Positions 8,084-15,603 of a DNA stretch of 64,000 nt are shown piece after piece. The first letter of the stretch is position 1. Every line of letters starts with the position of its first letter. Source of the DNA: JALZEG01 sp046263255 (lineage in GTDB: Bacteria > Actinomycetota > CADDZG01 > WHSQ01); NCBI GenBank assembly GCA_046263255.1, contig JBHELD010000031.1, positions 62,001 to 126,000 on the forward strand, in the 5' to 3' direction. The notes beneath the pieces were generated by a model. That model ran no database searches, was not told the DNA's origin, and worked only from the letters and a program-made list of their open reading frames with translations. The position numbers were made by a program, and so were the translations under genes.

Positions 8084-9786
8084 CAGTCGCGGTTGAACTT
8101 CGAGAACACGTCTGCTTCCGCCGGCTCTCCGGGTCCGACCTCGTCGGACCGCGTCGCCCACGACGGGAACGGGAACCGGATCTGCATCGGGATCGGGACG
8201 TGCGGCTGCTGCAGGATCATCGATCCCGGCTTCAGGATCGCCGCCCGCGCGCGCGTCGCCGCAGGCATGAACCCGTACTCCGATCGCTCGGCCTCCGCGG
8301 TGTCGAGGCGGCCGACTACGCGGAAGGCCGAGTTTGCGATGATCCGGCGCTCGACCTCGCTCGCGGTCTGCTCGGCCCCCACGAGGATCATCCCGAGCGA
8401 GCGCCCGCGCTCGGCGACGTCGAGCAGCACCTCCTTGATCGGAGACCACCCCTCCCTCGGCGCGTACCGGTTGAGCTCGTCCAGGACGAGGAACGTCAGC
8501 GGCAGCCGCTGCCCCCCGCGCTCCTTCTGCTCGAAGAGCTTCTTGATGACGACGCCGGTGACGAAGCGCTTCGCGCGGTCGTGGAGGTTGTGGATGTCGA
8601 CGACCGTGACCTGCGCGGCGTCCCAGTCGATCCGGTGGGCCTCGGGGCGTTCGGCCGCGCGGCCCCAGATCAGGTGGCCGACGCGGAACCGCGCCGACTC
8701 GAGCCGGCGCTGGAACGCCGCGATCGTGCCGTCGGCCATCCGGCCGCGCCACGCCGAGGCGTCGTCGTCCAGCTCGGAGATGACGAAGTCGACGAGGTCG
8801 TCGAACGACGCGATGAGGTTCCCCCTGAGGACGATCGACGCGTCGTGGTCGGGATCGTCCTCGGCCTCGCGGTCCAGGAACGACTCGACGCGCGCCACCA
8901 GGTCGGCGATCTGCGACCGTTCGTTCTCGGCCTCGGCGAACAGGAAGCGGAGGTAGCTCTCGCGGACGAACTCCTTGATCGTCCAGTAGTAGGCCTGCAC
9001 GCCTTCCTTGCGCCCGCCGGTGTCGGGGACGGCCACGCCGGCTCGAGCCGTCACGGGCGCCCACAGCCCGACCGACTCGAACGGCCCCGCCGGCAGCCCC
9101 AGCCGCGCGTACTCCGCCCGCTGCTCCTCGTCGAGCTTCGCGTTCGGCTTGTCGAGGTGGAGCAGGTCCTCGCCCTTGACGTTGAAGACGATCGCCTTCG
9201 TGTTGATCCCGTGCGGCCCCAGCACGTCCGAGTGGAACAGCGCGTAGAGCAGGAACAGCGCGTACGTCGTCTTCGTCGCGACCCCAGAGATCCCCGAGAT
9301 GTTGACGTGCGCGCCGCGGGATCCGTCGAGGAAGTCGAGGTCGAGGTCGATGGGCTCGCCGTCGCGCGAGAGCCCGCCCGCGAGCCGGCGCTCGATCTGG
9401 TCGAGGTAGAGGACCTCGTCGCGCTCGGCGCCGCGGGCCCGGCGCGCGGGACGGCCCGGGAGCGGCGGCACGAACACCTCGGGCTCGAAGCGCGTCGCGA
9501 CGACCTTCGCGGCCTGGGCGACGCCCGCGGGGAGGATCCCGCGGTCGACCAGGAAGACGTCGCTGTCGAGCGTCACGCCCTCGTGACGGGCCCGCACCTC
9601 CTGGACCAGCCCGGAGACGCGGATGCGGCCGCGACCGGGCACGTCGGTCTCGACGATCACGGCGTCGTCGAGCTGGAGGTAGGCCTCCTCGGCGACGCCG
9701 ACCCAGAACGTGAGGGGGGTCGAGTCCTCGGTCCCGATGACGATCCCGACGTTCTCGGACTGGGCGTGAACCGCTGCGTCATCCAT
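8083..9786 (-). CDS. herA: HerA-like hexameric DNA translocase ATPase
   Basis: A 567-residue FtsK/HerA-superfamily ATPase. The N-terminal ~110 residues form the beta-barrel (HAS-barrel) typical of HerA: VGIVIGTEDSTPLTFWVG and following strands. The P-loop GISGVATKT (165-173) keeps the final Lys-Thr but departs from the usual GxxGSGKS spacing. Walker B LTFLVLDELNR lies near 437, and an arginine-rich segment (GRLDTAEAERSE) follows. HerA rings bind NurA and pump duplex DNA into it, producing resected 3' overhangs. The start overlaps the nurA stop by 8 bp and its stop overlaps the sbcD start, so all four proteins are probably made together. It could instead be a more divergent DUF87-type ATPase, but the NurA partner supports HerA. 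Confidence 0.9.
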   Translation of the reverse strand: MDDAAVHAQSENVGIVIGTEDSTPLTFWVGVAEEAYLQLDDAVIVETDVPGRGRIRVSGLVQEVRARHEGVTLDSDVFLVDRGILPAGVAQAAKVVATRFEPEVFVPPLPGRPARRARGAERDEVLYLDQIERRLAGGLSRDGEPIDLDLDFLDGSRGAHVNISGISGVATKTTYALFLLYALFHSDVLGPHGINTKAIVFNVKGEDLLHLDKPNAKLDEEQRAEYARLGLPAGPFESVGLWAPVTARAGVAVPDTGGRKEGVQAYYWTIKEFVRESYLRFLFAEAENERSQIADLVARVESFLDREAEDDPDHDASIVLRGNLIASFDDLVDFVISELDDDASAWRGRMADGTIAAFQRRLESARFRVGHLIWGRAAERPEAHRIDWDAAQVTVVDIHNLHDRAKRFVTGVVIKKLFEQKERGGQRLPLTFLVLDELNRYAPREGWSPIKEVLLDVAERGRSLGMILVGAEQTASEVERRIIANSAFRVVGRLDTAEAERSEYGFMPAATRARAAILKPGSMILQQPHVPIPMQIRFPFPSWATRSDEVGPGEPAEADVFSKFNRD

Positions 9787-10741
9787 GCGCCGCCGCCTCC
9801 GTCAGGTGGGTCTGGAGCGCCCTCGCGATGAGGGTCGCGCTGCCGAGCCGGTGCTTCAGGCGCGCCTCGAGAGCCCCGACCGGCGTCAGGTTCTGCGGCG
9901 CACGCGGGTCCACCCCGGGCCGCCCCGCGAACGCCGGGAGATGACACGCGACCTGGTCGGCGACCCGTCGCGCCTCCTGCAGCCCGACGGTCGTCCTGAC
10001 CTCGCAGCGCACCAGTCCCGCCAGGTCGTGCCAGATCTCCTGCTGCCGGATCAGCCTCACGTACCACGCGTACCGGTCGAGGACGTTGTTGCCGAGCGCG
10101 AACAGCGGCGTCCGTTCGCCGGGGCGAAGGCGCGGGAGTAGGTCCGCATGCGGCGTCTCCAGGTAGCGCTTGACCATCCGCTTGACGACGCCGACGACGA
10201 CCCCGCCAGGGTGGCCGTCGAGGTGGAGCGGCCCGTCCGCGAACACGAGGGTCTCGCCCGCCAGCCGGGCCGCGAGCCTTTGCTCGGCCTCGAGCATGAG
10301 CCGTTGCAGCCTGATCCGAAGCCCCTGCGGCGACTCGTCGGCCACGGGGTACGGCTCGTAGATCATCGACATGCCCCCGACGTCCAGGAGCAGCGGGGGC
10401 GCGTCGATCCGTCCCCCGATGACCAGCGCGCGGGCCACCGGCTCGTCTTCCGCGACGTAGTGGGCCGTGCCGTCGCAGCGCACGGCCCCCGCGGTGCAGG
10501 AGCCCAGCAACCCCCACGCCTGCTTCCCTCCGTCCGTCGCCATCACCCGCAGCTCCGTCCGCATCACCCCGTCGACGAACGTCGCCGGCGGGCACGGCCC
10601 CGCCGCGGGAGCGATCGCGTCCGCCCAGTCAGGCGTCTCGACGGTCGGATCGACGACCGCGTTCGCCAGGTCCCCGTCGAGGTCCGCCTCGGCCCCCGCG
10701 GAATGATCCGGGCGCCAGGGATCGGCCTTCAGCACCACCAT
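9779..10741 (-). CDS. nurA: NurA-domain nuclease
   Basis: A 320-residue protein with the NurA nuclease layout. The first acidic motif is FVDGVMR (D57), a second acidic element is VFADGPL followed by LDGH, and the region between is beta-rich (RNase H-like fold in the family). NurA is a 5'-3' nuclease that works inside the HerA ring. The last codons overlap the herA start (ATGGATGA), the strongest context evidence for this assignment, since the sequence itself is divergent from archaeal NurA. It is the first gene of the operon. The ATG at 10741 has a TAGGGT -10 element 6 nt upstream, so the operon message is probably leaderless. Confidence 0.85.
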   Translation of the reverse strand: MVVLKADPWRPDHSAGAEADLDGDLANAVVDPTVETPDWADAIAPAAGPCPPATFVDGVMRTELRVMATDGGKQAWGLLGSCTAGAVRCDGTAHYVAEDEPVARALVIGGRIDAPPLLLDVGGMSMIYEPYPVADESPQGLRIRLQRLMLEAEQRLAARLAGETLVFADGPLHLDGHPGGVVVGVVKRMVKRYLETPHADLLPRLRPGERTPLFALGNNVLDRYAWYVRLIRQQEIWHDLAGLVRCEVRTTVGLQEARRVADQVACHLPAFAGRPGVDPRAPQNLTPVGALEARLKHRLGSATLIARALQTHLTEAAAHG

Positions 10742-10747
10742 GGGGTC

Positions 10748-10753
10748 ACCCTA
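10748..10753 (-). promoter_or_regulatory. -10 TAGGGT of the nurA-herA-sbcD-sbcC operon
   Basis: Minus-strand TAGGGT ends 6 nt before the nurA ATG. The 116-bp gap to the divergent eda gene also contains two GGTTAAC sites (about 10778 and 10844); a shared regulator is possible but not shown. Confidence 0.5.
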
Positions 10754-10845
10754 GAACGGGGGTACGACAGGTTTCCGGTTAACGCGCCGAATCTTTCGCG
10801 GCAAGCCCGGGGGCTAAGCAAGCAGGGGCGCGATCGACCCTCGGT

Positions 10846-10851
10846 TAACCT
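10846..10851 (+). promoter_or_regulatory. -10 TAACCT, leaderless start of eda
   Basis: TAACCT lies 6 nt before the ATG at 10858, with no Shine-Dalgarno sequence between. Confidence 0.5.
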
Positions 10852-10857
10852 GCCCGC

Positions 10858-11520
10858 ATGAGCTCGAGGCTTCTGGAAGAGCGCGCGCAGCGACTGCGCG
10901 ACGCGACCGTGATCGCGATCTTCCGGACGCGCGCGCCCGAGCACGCGGTCGAGGGGATCGGCGCGGCCGTGCGCGGGGGCTTCGAGGCCGTCGAGGTCAC
11001 GATGAACACGCCCGGGGCGACCGAGGCGCTCGCCGAGGTGGCGGGGCGCGTCGACGCGATCGTCGGCGCCGGGACGATCGTGCACCCGGACCAGGTCAAG
11101 GAGGCCTACGACGCGGGGGCCGAGTTCGTCGTCACGCCGGTGGTCCTGCCGGAGGTCGTCGAGGCCGCGCACGGGCTCGCTCTCCCCGTCGCGCTGGGGG
11201 CTTCGACCCCGACCGAGATATTCGCGGCCCGCGCGGCCGGCGCCGACTGGGTCAAGGTCTTCCCCGGGGAGAGCCTCGGGGGCCCCGACTACGTCGCGGA
11301 CGTCCTCGGCCCGCTCGACGGCACGCCGATCCTGGTGACCGGCGGTCTCACGGCCGAGAACTACCTGGGCTACCTCGACGCGGGGGCCGAGCTCGTGGGC
11401 TTCGCCGGCGCCGTCTTCGAGCCCGAGCTGATGGCGGAGGGGCGCTACGACGAGATGGAGCGGCGCGCGATCGAGGTCTGCCGGCGCCTGGACCTGTACC
11501 TCACGGAGAAAGAGGAGTAG
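10858..11520 (+). CDS. eda: KDPG/KHG aldolase-like protein
   Basis: A class I aldolase of 220 residues with a TIM barrel. E46 in VEVTM and the Schiff-base lysine K133 in WVKVFPGES match the E45/K133 pair of the E. coli enzyme. GAGTI and the glycine-rich VTGGL phosphate loop are present. It would cleave 2-keto-3-deoxy-6-phosphogluconate to pyruvate and glyceraldehyde-3-phosphate (Entner-Doudoroff) or 4-hydroxy-2-oxoglutarate to pyruvate and glyoxylate. The arginine after EVT(L/M) in E. coli is Asn (N50) here, so the substrate may differ. No edd or other sugar-acid gene is nearby, which leaves the pathway open. The leaderless ATG supports the start. Confidence 0.88.
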   Translation: MSSRLLEERAQRLRDATVIAIFRTRAPEHAVEGIGAAVRGGFEAVEVTMNTPGATEALAEVAGRVDAIVGAGTIVHPDQVKEAYDAGAEFVVTPVVLPEVVEAAHGLALPVALGASTPTEIFAARAAGADWVKVFPGESLGGPDYVADVLGPLDGTPILVTGGLTAENYLGYLDAGAELVGFAGAVFEPELMAEGRYDEMERRAIEVCRRLDLYLTEKEE

Positions 11521-11529
11521 GCGGCGCGG

Positions 11530-12915
11530 CTAGACCGACGCCACCGACGACAGCTCCGCGATCGACTTCTCGATGCCCTCAGCCAGGACCGCGAGGTCCG
11601 GCGCCGTGTCGTAGTCGCCCAGCAGGCCGAACCCGATCGTCCCGTTGTACGAGAGCAGCGCGACGCCGAGGGTCGTGTTGTCCGCGAGCGGGAGCACCGG
11701 GTAGACCTCCTTCATCTCGCGGCCCAGCGTGTAGAGCGGGATCTGCGGCCCCGGTACGTTCGTCACGACGAGGTTGAACGCGCGCTGGCGCGCGACGAGC
11801 CGCGCCGCCTGTGCGACGATCGTCGGCGGCGCGTACTCGCCGAGGCTCGCGAGGACCTGGGCCCCCACGGCCTGACCGGACTGCTTCAGGTCGCCCATCG
11901 TCGCCGTGATCGTCTCGAGCCGGCGCCGCGCGTCGGGCTCGTAGACCGGGAGCGGCGCCCACATCGACGCTACGCGGTTCCCGAGCGCGCCGCGCTCGGC
12001 CTCGGCGCGCACCGACACCGGCACCATGGCGCGCAGCGTCAGGTCCCCCACTCGCTCGCCGCGCGCCTTCAGCAGCCGGCGAAGCCCGCCCGTCACCGCC
12101 GTGAGGACGACGTCGTTGACGGTCCCGCCGAGTGCGTTCTTGATCCGCTTGATCTCGCCGAGGTCGGCGAGGACGGTCTCGAACCTGCGGTGCGGCCCGA
12201 TCGGCTGGTTGAGAGAGCTCGTCGGCGCGAAGTCGAGCGTCCCGCCGACGAACGACGCGAGCGCGCGCAGGCTCTCGAGCAGGCGGTTCGGGACCTTGGT
12301 CGGGTCCATCACGCTCGACTGGAGCGTTCGGACGATCTCGGCCGGCGACGTCAGCCTCTCGCGCAGCGCGTCCATCAGCAGCCTGTCGGGCGTCGGCTCG
12401 GGATCGGGGCGCCACGCCTGCGGCTCCACTTGCTGCGGCTCCGGTCCGAGGTCCAGGATGACCGACATGATGTCCGCTCCGGACACGCCGTCGACGAGGC
12501 AGTGATGCGTCTTGCTGATCAGCGCGAACCGGTCGTTCGTGAGGCCCTCGGCGAACCAGATCTCCCACAGCGGCTTCGTGCGGTCGAGCTGCTGCGACAT
12601 GATCCGCGCGGTGAGGCGGCGGAACTTCGAGTCGTCGCCCGGGCTCGGGAGCGCGGTGTGCCGCACGTGGTATTCGAGGTTGAAGTGAGTGTCGTCGACC
12701 CACACGGGGCGGCCCAGCCCGAACGGGACCGTCATGAGCTTCTGCCGGAAGCGCGGCACCATCTGGAGCCGCCGCCGGATCATGTCCAGGACCTCTTCGT
12801 AGTCGGGCGGCGGGCCCTCGAAGATCGCGGCGCCGCCGACGTGCATGTGCGTGTCCGGGCCCTCCAGGTGGAGGAAGAGCTCGTCCAGGACGCCGAGGCG
12901 CTCGAACTGCGACAT
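11530..12915 (-). CDS. Wax ester synthase/diacylglycerol acyltransferase (WS/DGAT)
   Basis: A 461-residue acyltransferase with the catalytic HHxxxDG motif (H137, H138, D142, G143 in THHCLVDGVSG). The C-terminal WS/DGAT domain contains NDVVLTAVTGGLRR, NVPGPQIPLY and a DYD element near the end. It transfers an acyl group from acyl-CoA to a fatty alcohol or diacylglycerol, making storage wax esters or triacylglycerol at the membrane. Such enzymes are numerous in lipid-storing Actinomycetota. The start at 12915 is supported by TACCAT 6 nt upstream and by the family N-terminus (LGVLDELFLHLEG). An in-frame upstream extension to 13065 overlaps the divergent pcm gene and is rejected. Confidence 0.93.
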   Translation of the reverse strand: MSQFERLGVLDELFLHLEGPDTHMHVGGAAIFEGPPPDYEEVLDMIRRRLQMVPRFRQKLMTVPFGLGRPVWVDDTHFNLEYHVRHTALPSPGDDSKFRRLTARIMSQQLDRTKPLWEIWFAEGLTNDRFALISKTHHCLVDGVSGADIMSVILDLGPEPQQVEPQAWRPDPEPTPDRLLMDALRERLTSPAEIVRTLQSSVMDPTKVPNRLLESLRALASFVGGTLDFAPTSSLNQPIGPHRRFETVLADLGEIKRIKNALGGTVNDVVLTAVTGGLRRLLKARGERVGDLTLRAMVPVSVRAEAERGALGNRVASMWAPLPVYEPDARRRLETITATMGDLKQSGQAVGAQVLASLGEYAPPTIVAQAARLVARQRAFNLVVTNVPGPQIPLYTLGREMKEVYPVLPLADNTTLGVALLSYNGTIGFGLLGDYDTAPDLAVLAEGIEKSIAELSSVASV

Positions 12916-12921
12916 GCGGCG

Positions 12922-12927
12922 ATGGTA
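12922..12927 (-). promoter_or_regulatory. -10 TACCAT of the WS/DGAT gene
   Basis: Minus-strand TACCAT lies 6 nt before the ATG at 12915, suggesting a leaderless message. Only 34 bp separate this start from the divergent pcm start. Confidence 0.5.
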
Positions 12928-12949
12928 CTCCCGGCGCGCGGGGCACCCC

Positions 12950-13588
12950 GTGCCTAAGACCAACGAGGGGCTCGCGCGCCTCGTCCGCGGCGACCTGGGG
13001 CCCGGACGGATCGCCGACGCGTTCACCGAGGTAGACCGGGCCGGCTTCGTCCCTCCCGGCTCCACCGACGTCTACCGCGACCGGCCCGTGCCCATCCCCG
13101 AGGGCCAGACGACGTCGCAGCCGTCGCTGATCGCGCGGATGATCGAGGCGCTCGACCCGCGTCCGGACGACAGGGTGCTCGAGGTGGGGACCGGCTACGG
13201 GTACCAGACCGCGTTGCTGGCGAAGCTCTGCCGCGAGGTGGTCTCGATCGAGCGCTGGGAGTCCCTGGCGGAGCAGGCGCGCAAGAATCTCGCCGCCGCA
13301 GGGACCCAAAACGCCGACGTGATCGTCGGTGACGGGTGGAAAGGATGTCGCGCCAGGGCGCCGTTCGACGGGATCGTCGTCGCGGCCGCCGCGACGGAGG
13401 TCCCGTCCGCGTATCACGAGCAGCTCGCCGACGGCGGGCGGCTAGTGATCCCCGTGAAGAGGAGAGGGAGCGACGAGGTGACGCTATACGTGAAGGGAGA
13501 CGCCGAGCTCGAGGCGGTGCGGCTGGTCGCCCCCGCGCGCTTCGTTCCGCTCGTGAGGGAGGACTTGTGGCCGGACGATCTGTGCTGA
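12950..13588 (+). CDS. pcm: Protein-L-isoaspartate O-methyltransferase
   Basis: A 212-residue SAM-dependent methyltransferase. GQTTSQPSLIARM (52-64) is the PCMT substrate motif, VLEVGTGYGYQT (76-87) is SAM motif I, and DGIVVAAA with the GGRLVIPV strand completes the fold. It methylates L-isoaspartyl residues in aged proteins so that they can revert to aspartate. The GTG at 12950 puts the N-terminus close to the family norm; an ATG at 12914 is in frame but overlaps the divergent acyltransferase start. The stop lies inside the next gene, so pcm and the lipoprotein gene are coupled. Confidence 0.9.
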   Translation: MPKTNEGLARLVRGDLGPGRIADAFTEVDRAGFVPPGSTDVYRDRPVPIPEGQTTSQPSLIARMIEALDPRPDDRVLEVGTGYGYQTALLAKLCREVVSIERWESLAEQARKNLAAAGTQNADVIVGDGWKGCRARAPFDGIVVAAAATEVPSAYHEQLADGGRLVIPVKRRGSDEVTLYVKGDAELEAVRLVAPARFVPLVREDLWPDDLC

Positions 13589-14502
13589 GGCTCTTGGCGT
13601 GCGGCGCGGCGCTGCTCGTCGCGGCGTCGTGCGCGGAGTCGGAGCTGGCTTCCTCCGAGGGCTGTTGCGCCGGCGGGGCGCAGTCGACTTCGCCCGGCAC
13701 GCTCCCGTCGCTCACGCTCCCTCCCGGCTCGCCGGGCGACGAGCAGGAGCCGTTCTCGTTCGCGGCGATAGGCGACTTCGGCACGGGGGAGCAGGACCAG
13801 CACGACGTCGCCGAGCGCATGTGCTCGTGGCGCGAGAACCACGGGTTCGACCTGGTCTTCACGACCGGCGACAACGTCTACCCGGAGGGGGACCCCGACG
13901 ACTTCCAGAAGAAGTTCTACGAGCCGTACGAGTGTCTGACGGACGAGGGCGTCTCGTTCCACGCGGTGCTGGGGAACCACGACGTGAAGACGGACAACGG
14001 GCGCCCCGAGATCGAGGACGAGAGCTTCGGGATGCCCCGGCGCAACTACGTCGTGCGCACCGGCGGCGTGCGCTTCGTGATGATCGACTCGAACAGCCTG
14101 AACATGGACTTCCTGAGGCGAGCGACCCGCGCGCGCGCCGGCGACGACTGGACGATCGTCGCGCTGCACCATCCCGTGTACTCGCCCGGCGACGGCCACG
14201 GCTCGGAGCCGGGCTTCCGGCCCAAGCTCCCACGGCTGTTCCGCAAGCGCGGCGTAGACCTGGTGCTGCAGGGGCACGACCACATCTACGCAGTGACGAA
14301 GCCGTTGAAGGGGATCCGCTACGCCGTCACCGGCGGCGGGGGAGCGGGGCTCTACGGCTGCACCGACCAGCCGTTCAGCGCGAAGTGCGCGGCGCGCCAC
14401 CACTTCCTGTACGTGACCGCGACCGCCGACGAGCTGATCGTGAAGGCCGTGCCGGACGAAGGAAAGGCGTTCCACACCTTCAGGACGGAGGGCCTCGACT
14501 AG
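13567..14502 (+). CDS. Calcineurin-like metallophosphoesterase lipoprotein, purple acid phosphatase-like
   Basis: 311 residues from GTG (13567), which has GGAGG 4 nt upstream and overlaps the pcm end by 22 bp. The N-terminus is a signal sequence with a lipobox-like AASC, so it is probably an exported lipoprotein. Metal-ligand motifs run in order: IGDFGTG, TTGDNVYP, LGNHD, ALHHPVYS and LQGHDHIYA. This is the arrangement of small tartrate-resistant (type 5) acid phosphatases. Likely activity: hydrolysis of phosphate esters outside the membrane. Coupling with pcm may be incidental. An in-frame GTG at 13582 is an alternative start. Confidence 0.85.
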   Translation: MAGRSVLRLLACGAALLVAASCAESELASSEGCCAGGAQSTSPGTLPSLTLPPGSPGDEQEPFSFAAIGDFGTGEQDQHDVAERMCSWRENHGFDLVFTTGDNVYPEGDPDDFQKKFYEPYECLTDEGVSFHAVLGNHDVKTDNGRPEIEDESFGMPRRNYVVRTGGVRFVMIDSNSLNMDFLRRATRARAGDDWTIVALHHPVYSPGDGHGSEPGFRPKLPRLFRKRGVDLVLQGHDHIYAVTKPLKGIRYAVTGGGGAGLYGCTDQPFSAKCAARHHFLYVTATADELIVKAVPDEGKAFHTFRTEGLD

Positions 14503-14509
14503 GTAGCCG

Positions 14510-15499
14510 CTACGGTTCGTTCTTGCCGTGGAAGAGGTTCGAGACCGAGTCTTCCTCGAAGACCGCCTGGATCGTGTCGCCGATCAGCGGCGCGATCGAG
14601 AGCACCCTTATCTTGTCGATCTCCTTGTCGGGGCTGAGGGGAACCGTGTTCGTCACGATGACCTGCTCGATCTGGGAGTTCTTTATCCGGTCGATCGCGG
14701 GCCCCGACAGGATGCCGTGCGTCGCCGCGGCGTAGACCCGCGTCGCGCCGGCCTCGACCAGCAGGTCCGACCCGTTCACCAGAGTCCCCGCGGTGTCGAT
14801 CATGTCGTCGACGACGACGCAGATCTTGTCCTTCACCTCACCCACCACGGTCTTGGCCTCGCTCACGTTGCGCATGTCCTTGCGGCGCCTCTTGTGGAGG
14901 AACGCGACCTGCCCGTGAAGGTCGTGGAACTCCGCCAGGTGCTGCACCCACTTGTCGGCCAGCCGCACGCCGCCGGCGTCCGGCGACACGATCACGAAGT
15001 CGCCGTCGAGCAGGTCCTCGAAGTACTCGGCGAGCACCGGCATCGCCGTCAGGTGGTCGAAAGGCACGTCGAAGAAGCCCTGGATCTGGCCGCTGTGCAG
15101 GTCGACCGAGACCATCCGGTCGACGCCCGCGGCCTCGTAGATGTCCGCCATGAGCTTCGCCGTGATCGGCTCGCGGCCCCGCGCCTTGCGGTCCTGGCGG
15201 GAGTACGGGTAGAGGGGGCAGACGGCCGTGATCCGCTTCGCGGAGGCCCGCTTCAGCGCGTCGATCACGATCAGCTGCTGCATGATGAAGTGGTCGACCG
15301 GCTCGCAGATGCTCTGGATGATGAAGGCATCGGCGCCGCGGACGGACTCGGCGAGGCGGGCGTAGGTCTGGGAGTCCGCGAACTGCGCCGTCTCCAGCAC
15401 CCCCAGCTTCATCCCCAGGTGGTCCGCGATCTCCTCGGCGAGGGGGGGGTTGGCCTCGCCGGACAGGAGTATCAGCCTTTTTTTGGTCGACACCTGCAT
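14510..15499 (-). CDS. prs: Ribose-phosphate pyrophosphokinase (PRPP synthetase)
   Basis: 329 residues, close to the usual 310-330. It makes 5-phosphoribosyl 1-diphosphate from ribose 5-phosphate and ATP for purine, pyrimidine, His, Trp and NAD synthesis. Family motifs are visible: FADSQTYARL, the flexible catalytic loop YPYSRQDRKARGREPI, VDLHSGQIQGFFD, the PRPP-binding loop VVDDMIDTAGT and a C-terminal SIAPLIGDTI. The N-terminal start (KKRLILLSGEANPPLAEEIA) aligns with class I PRPP synthetases. The usual glmU neighbour is absent. The ATG at 15499 follows TACACT at 8 nt. Confidence 0.96.
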   Translation of the reverse strand: MQVSTKKRLILLSGEANPPLAEEIADHLGMKLGVLETAQFADSQTYARLAESVRGADAFIIQSICEPVDHFIMQQLIVIDALKRASAKRITAVCPLYPYSRQDRKARGREPITAKLMADIYEAAGVDRMVSVDLHSGQIQGFFDVPFDHLTAMPVLAEYFEDLLDGDFVIVSPDAGGVRLADKWVQHLAEFHDLHGQVAFLHKRRRKDMRNVSEAKTVVGEVKDKICVVVDDMIDTAGTLVNGSDLLVEAGATRVYAAATHGILSGPAIDRIKNSQIEQVIVTNTVPLSPDKEIDKIRVLSIAPLIGDTIQAVFEEDSVSNLFHGKNEP

Positions 15500-15507
15500 G
15501 GGGGGCG

Positions 15508-15513
15508 AGTGTA
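15508..15513 (-). promoter_or_regulatory. -10 TACACT upstream of prs
   Basis: Minus-strand TACACT lies 8 nt before the prs ATG, so the message would be leaderless or have at most a 1-2 nt leader. Confidence 0.45.
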
Positions 15514-15603
15514 TCCGCAGCAGCAGCGGCCCATCCGGAATGCGGCAACCCGGCGGGTCGTTGCACCGATCCCGAGCGACGCGACCCCGGCAGGAGCCAG
15601 GAC

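Noticed and set aside
6926..9064. An extended sbcD frame reaching 9064
   Set aside because: The sequence before ATG 8083 is low-complexity Arg-rich and lies inside herA; the SbcD N-terminus MRLLHTGDWHVG begins at 8083.
11530..13065. A longer acyltransferase starting at 13065
   Set aside because: The extra 50 residues overlap the divergent pcm gene, lack family conservation and come upstream of the -10 element at 12922.
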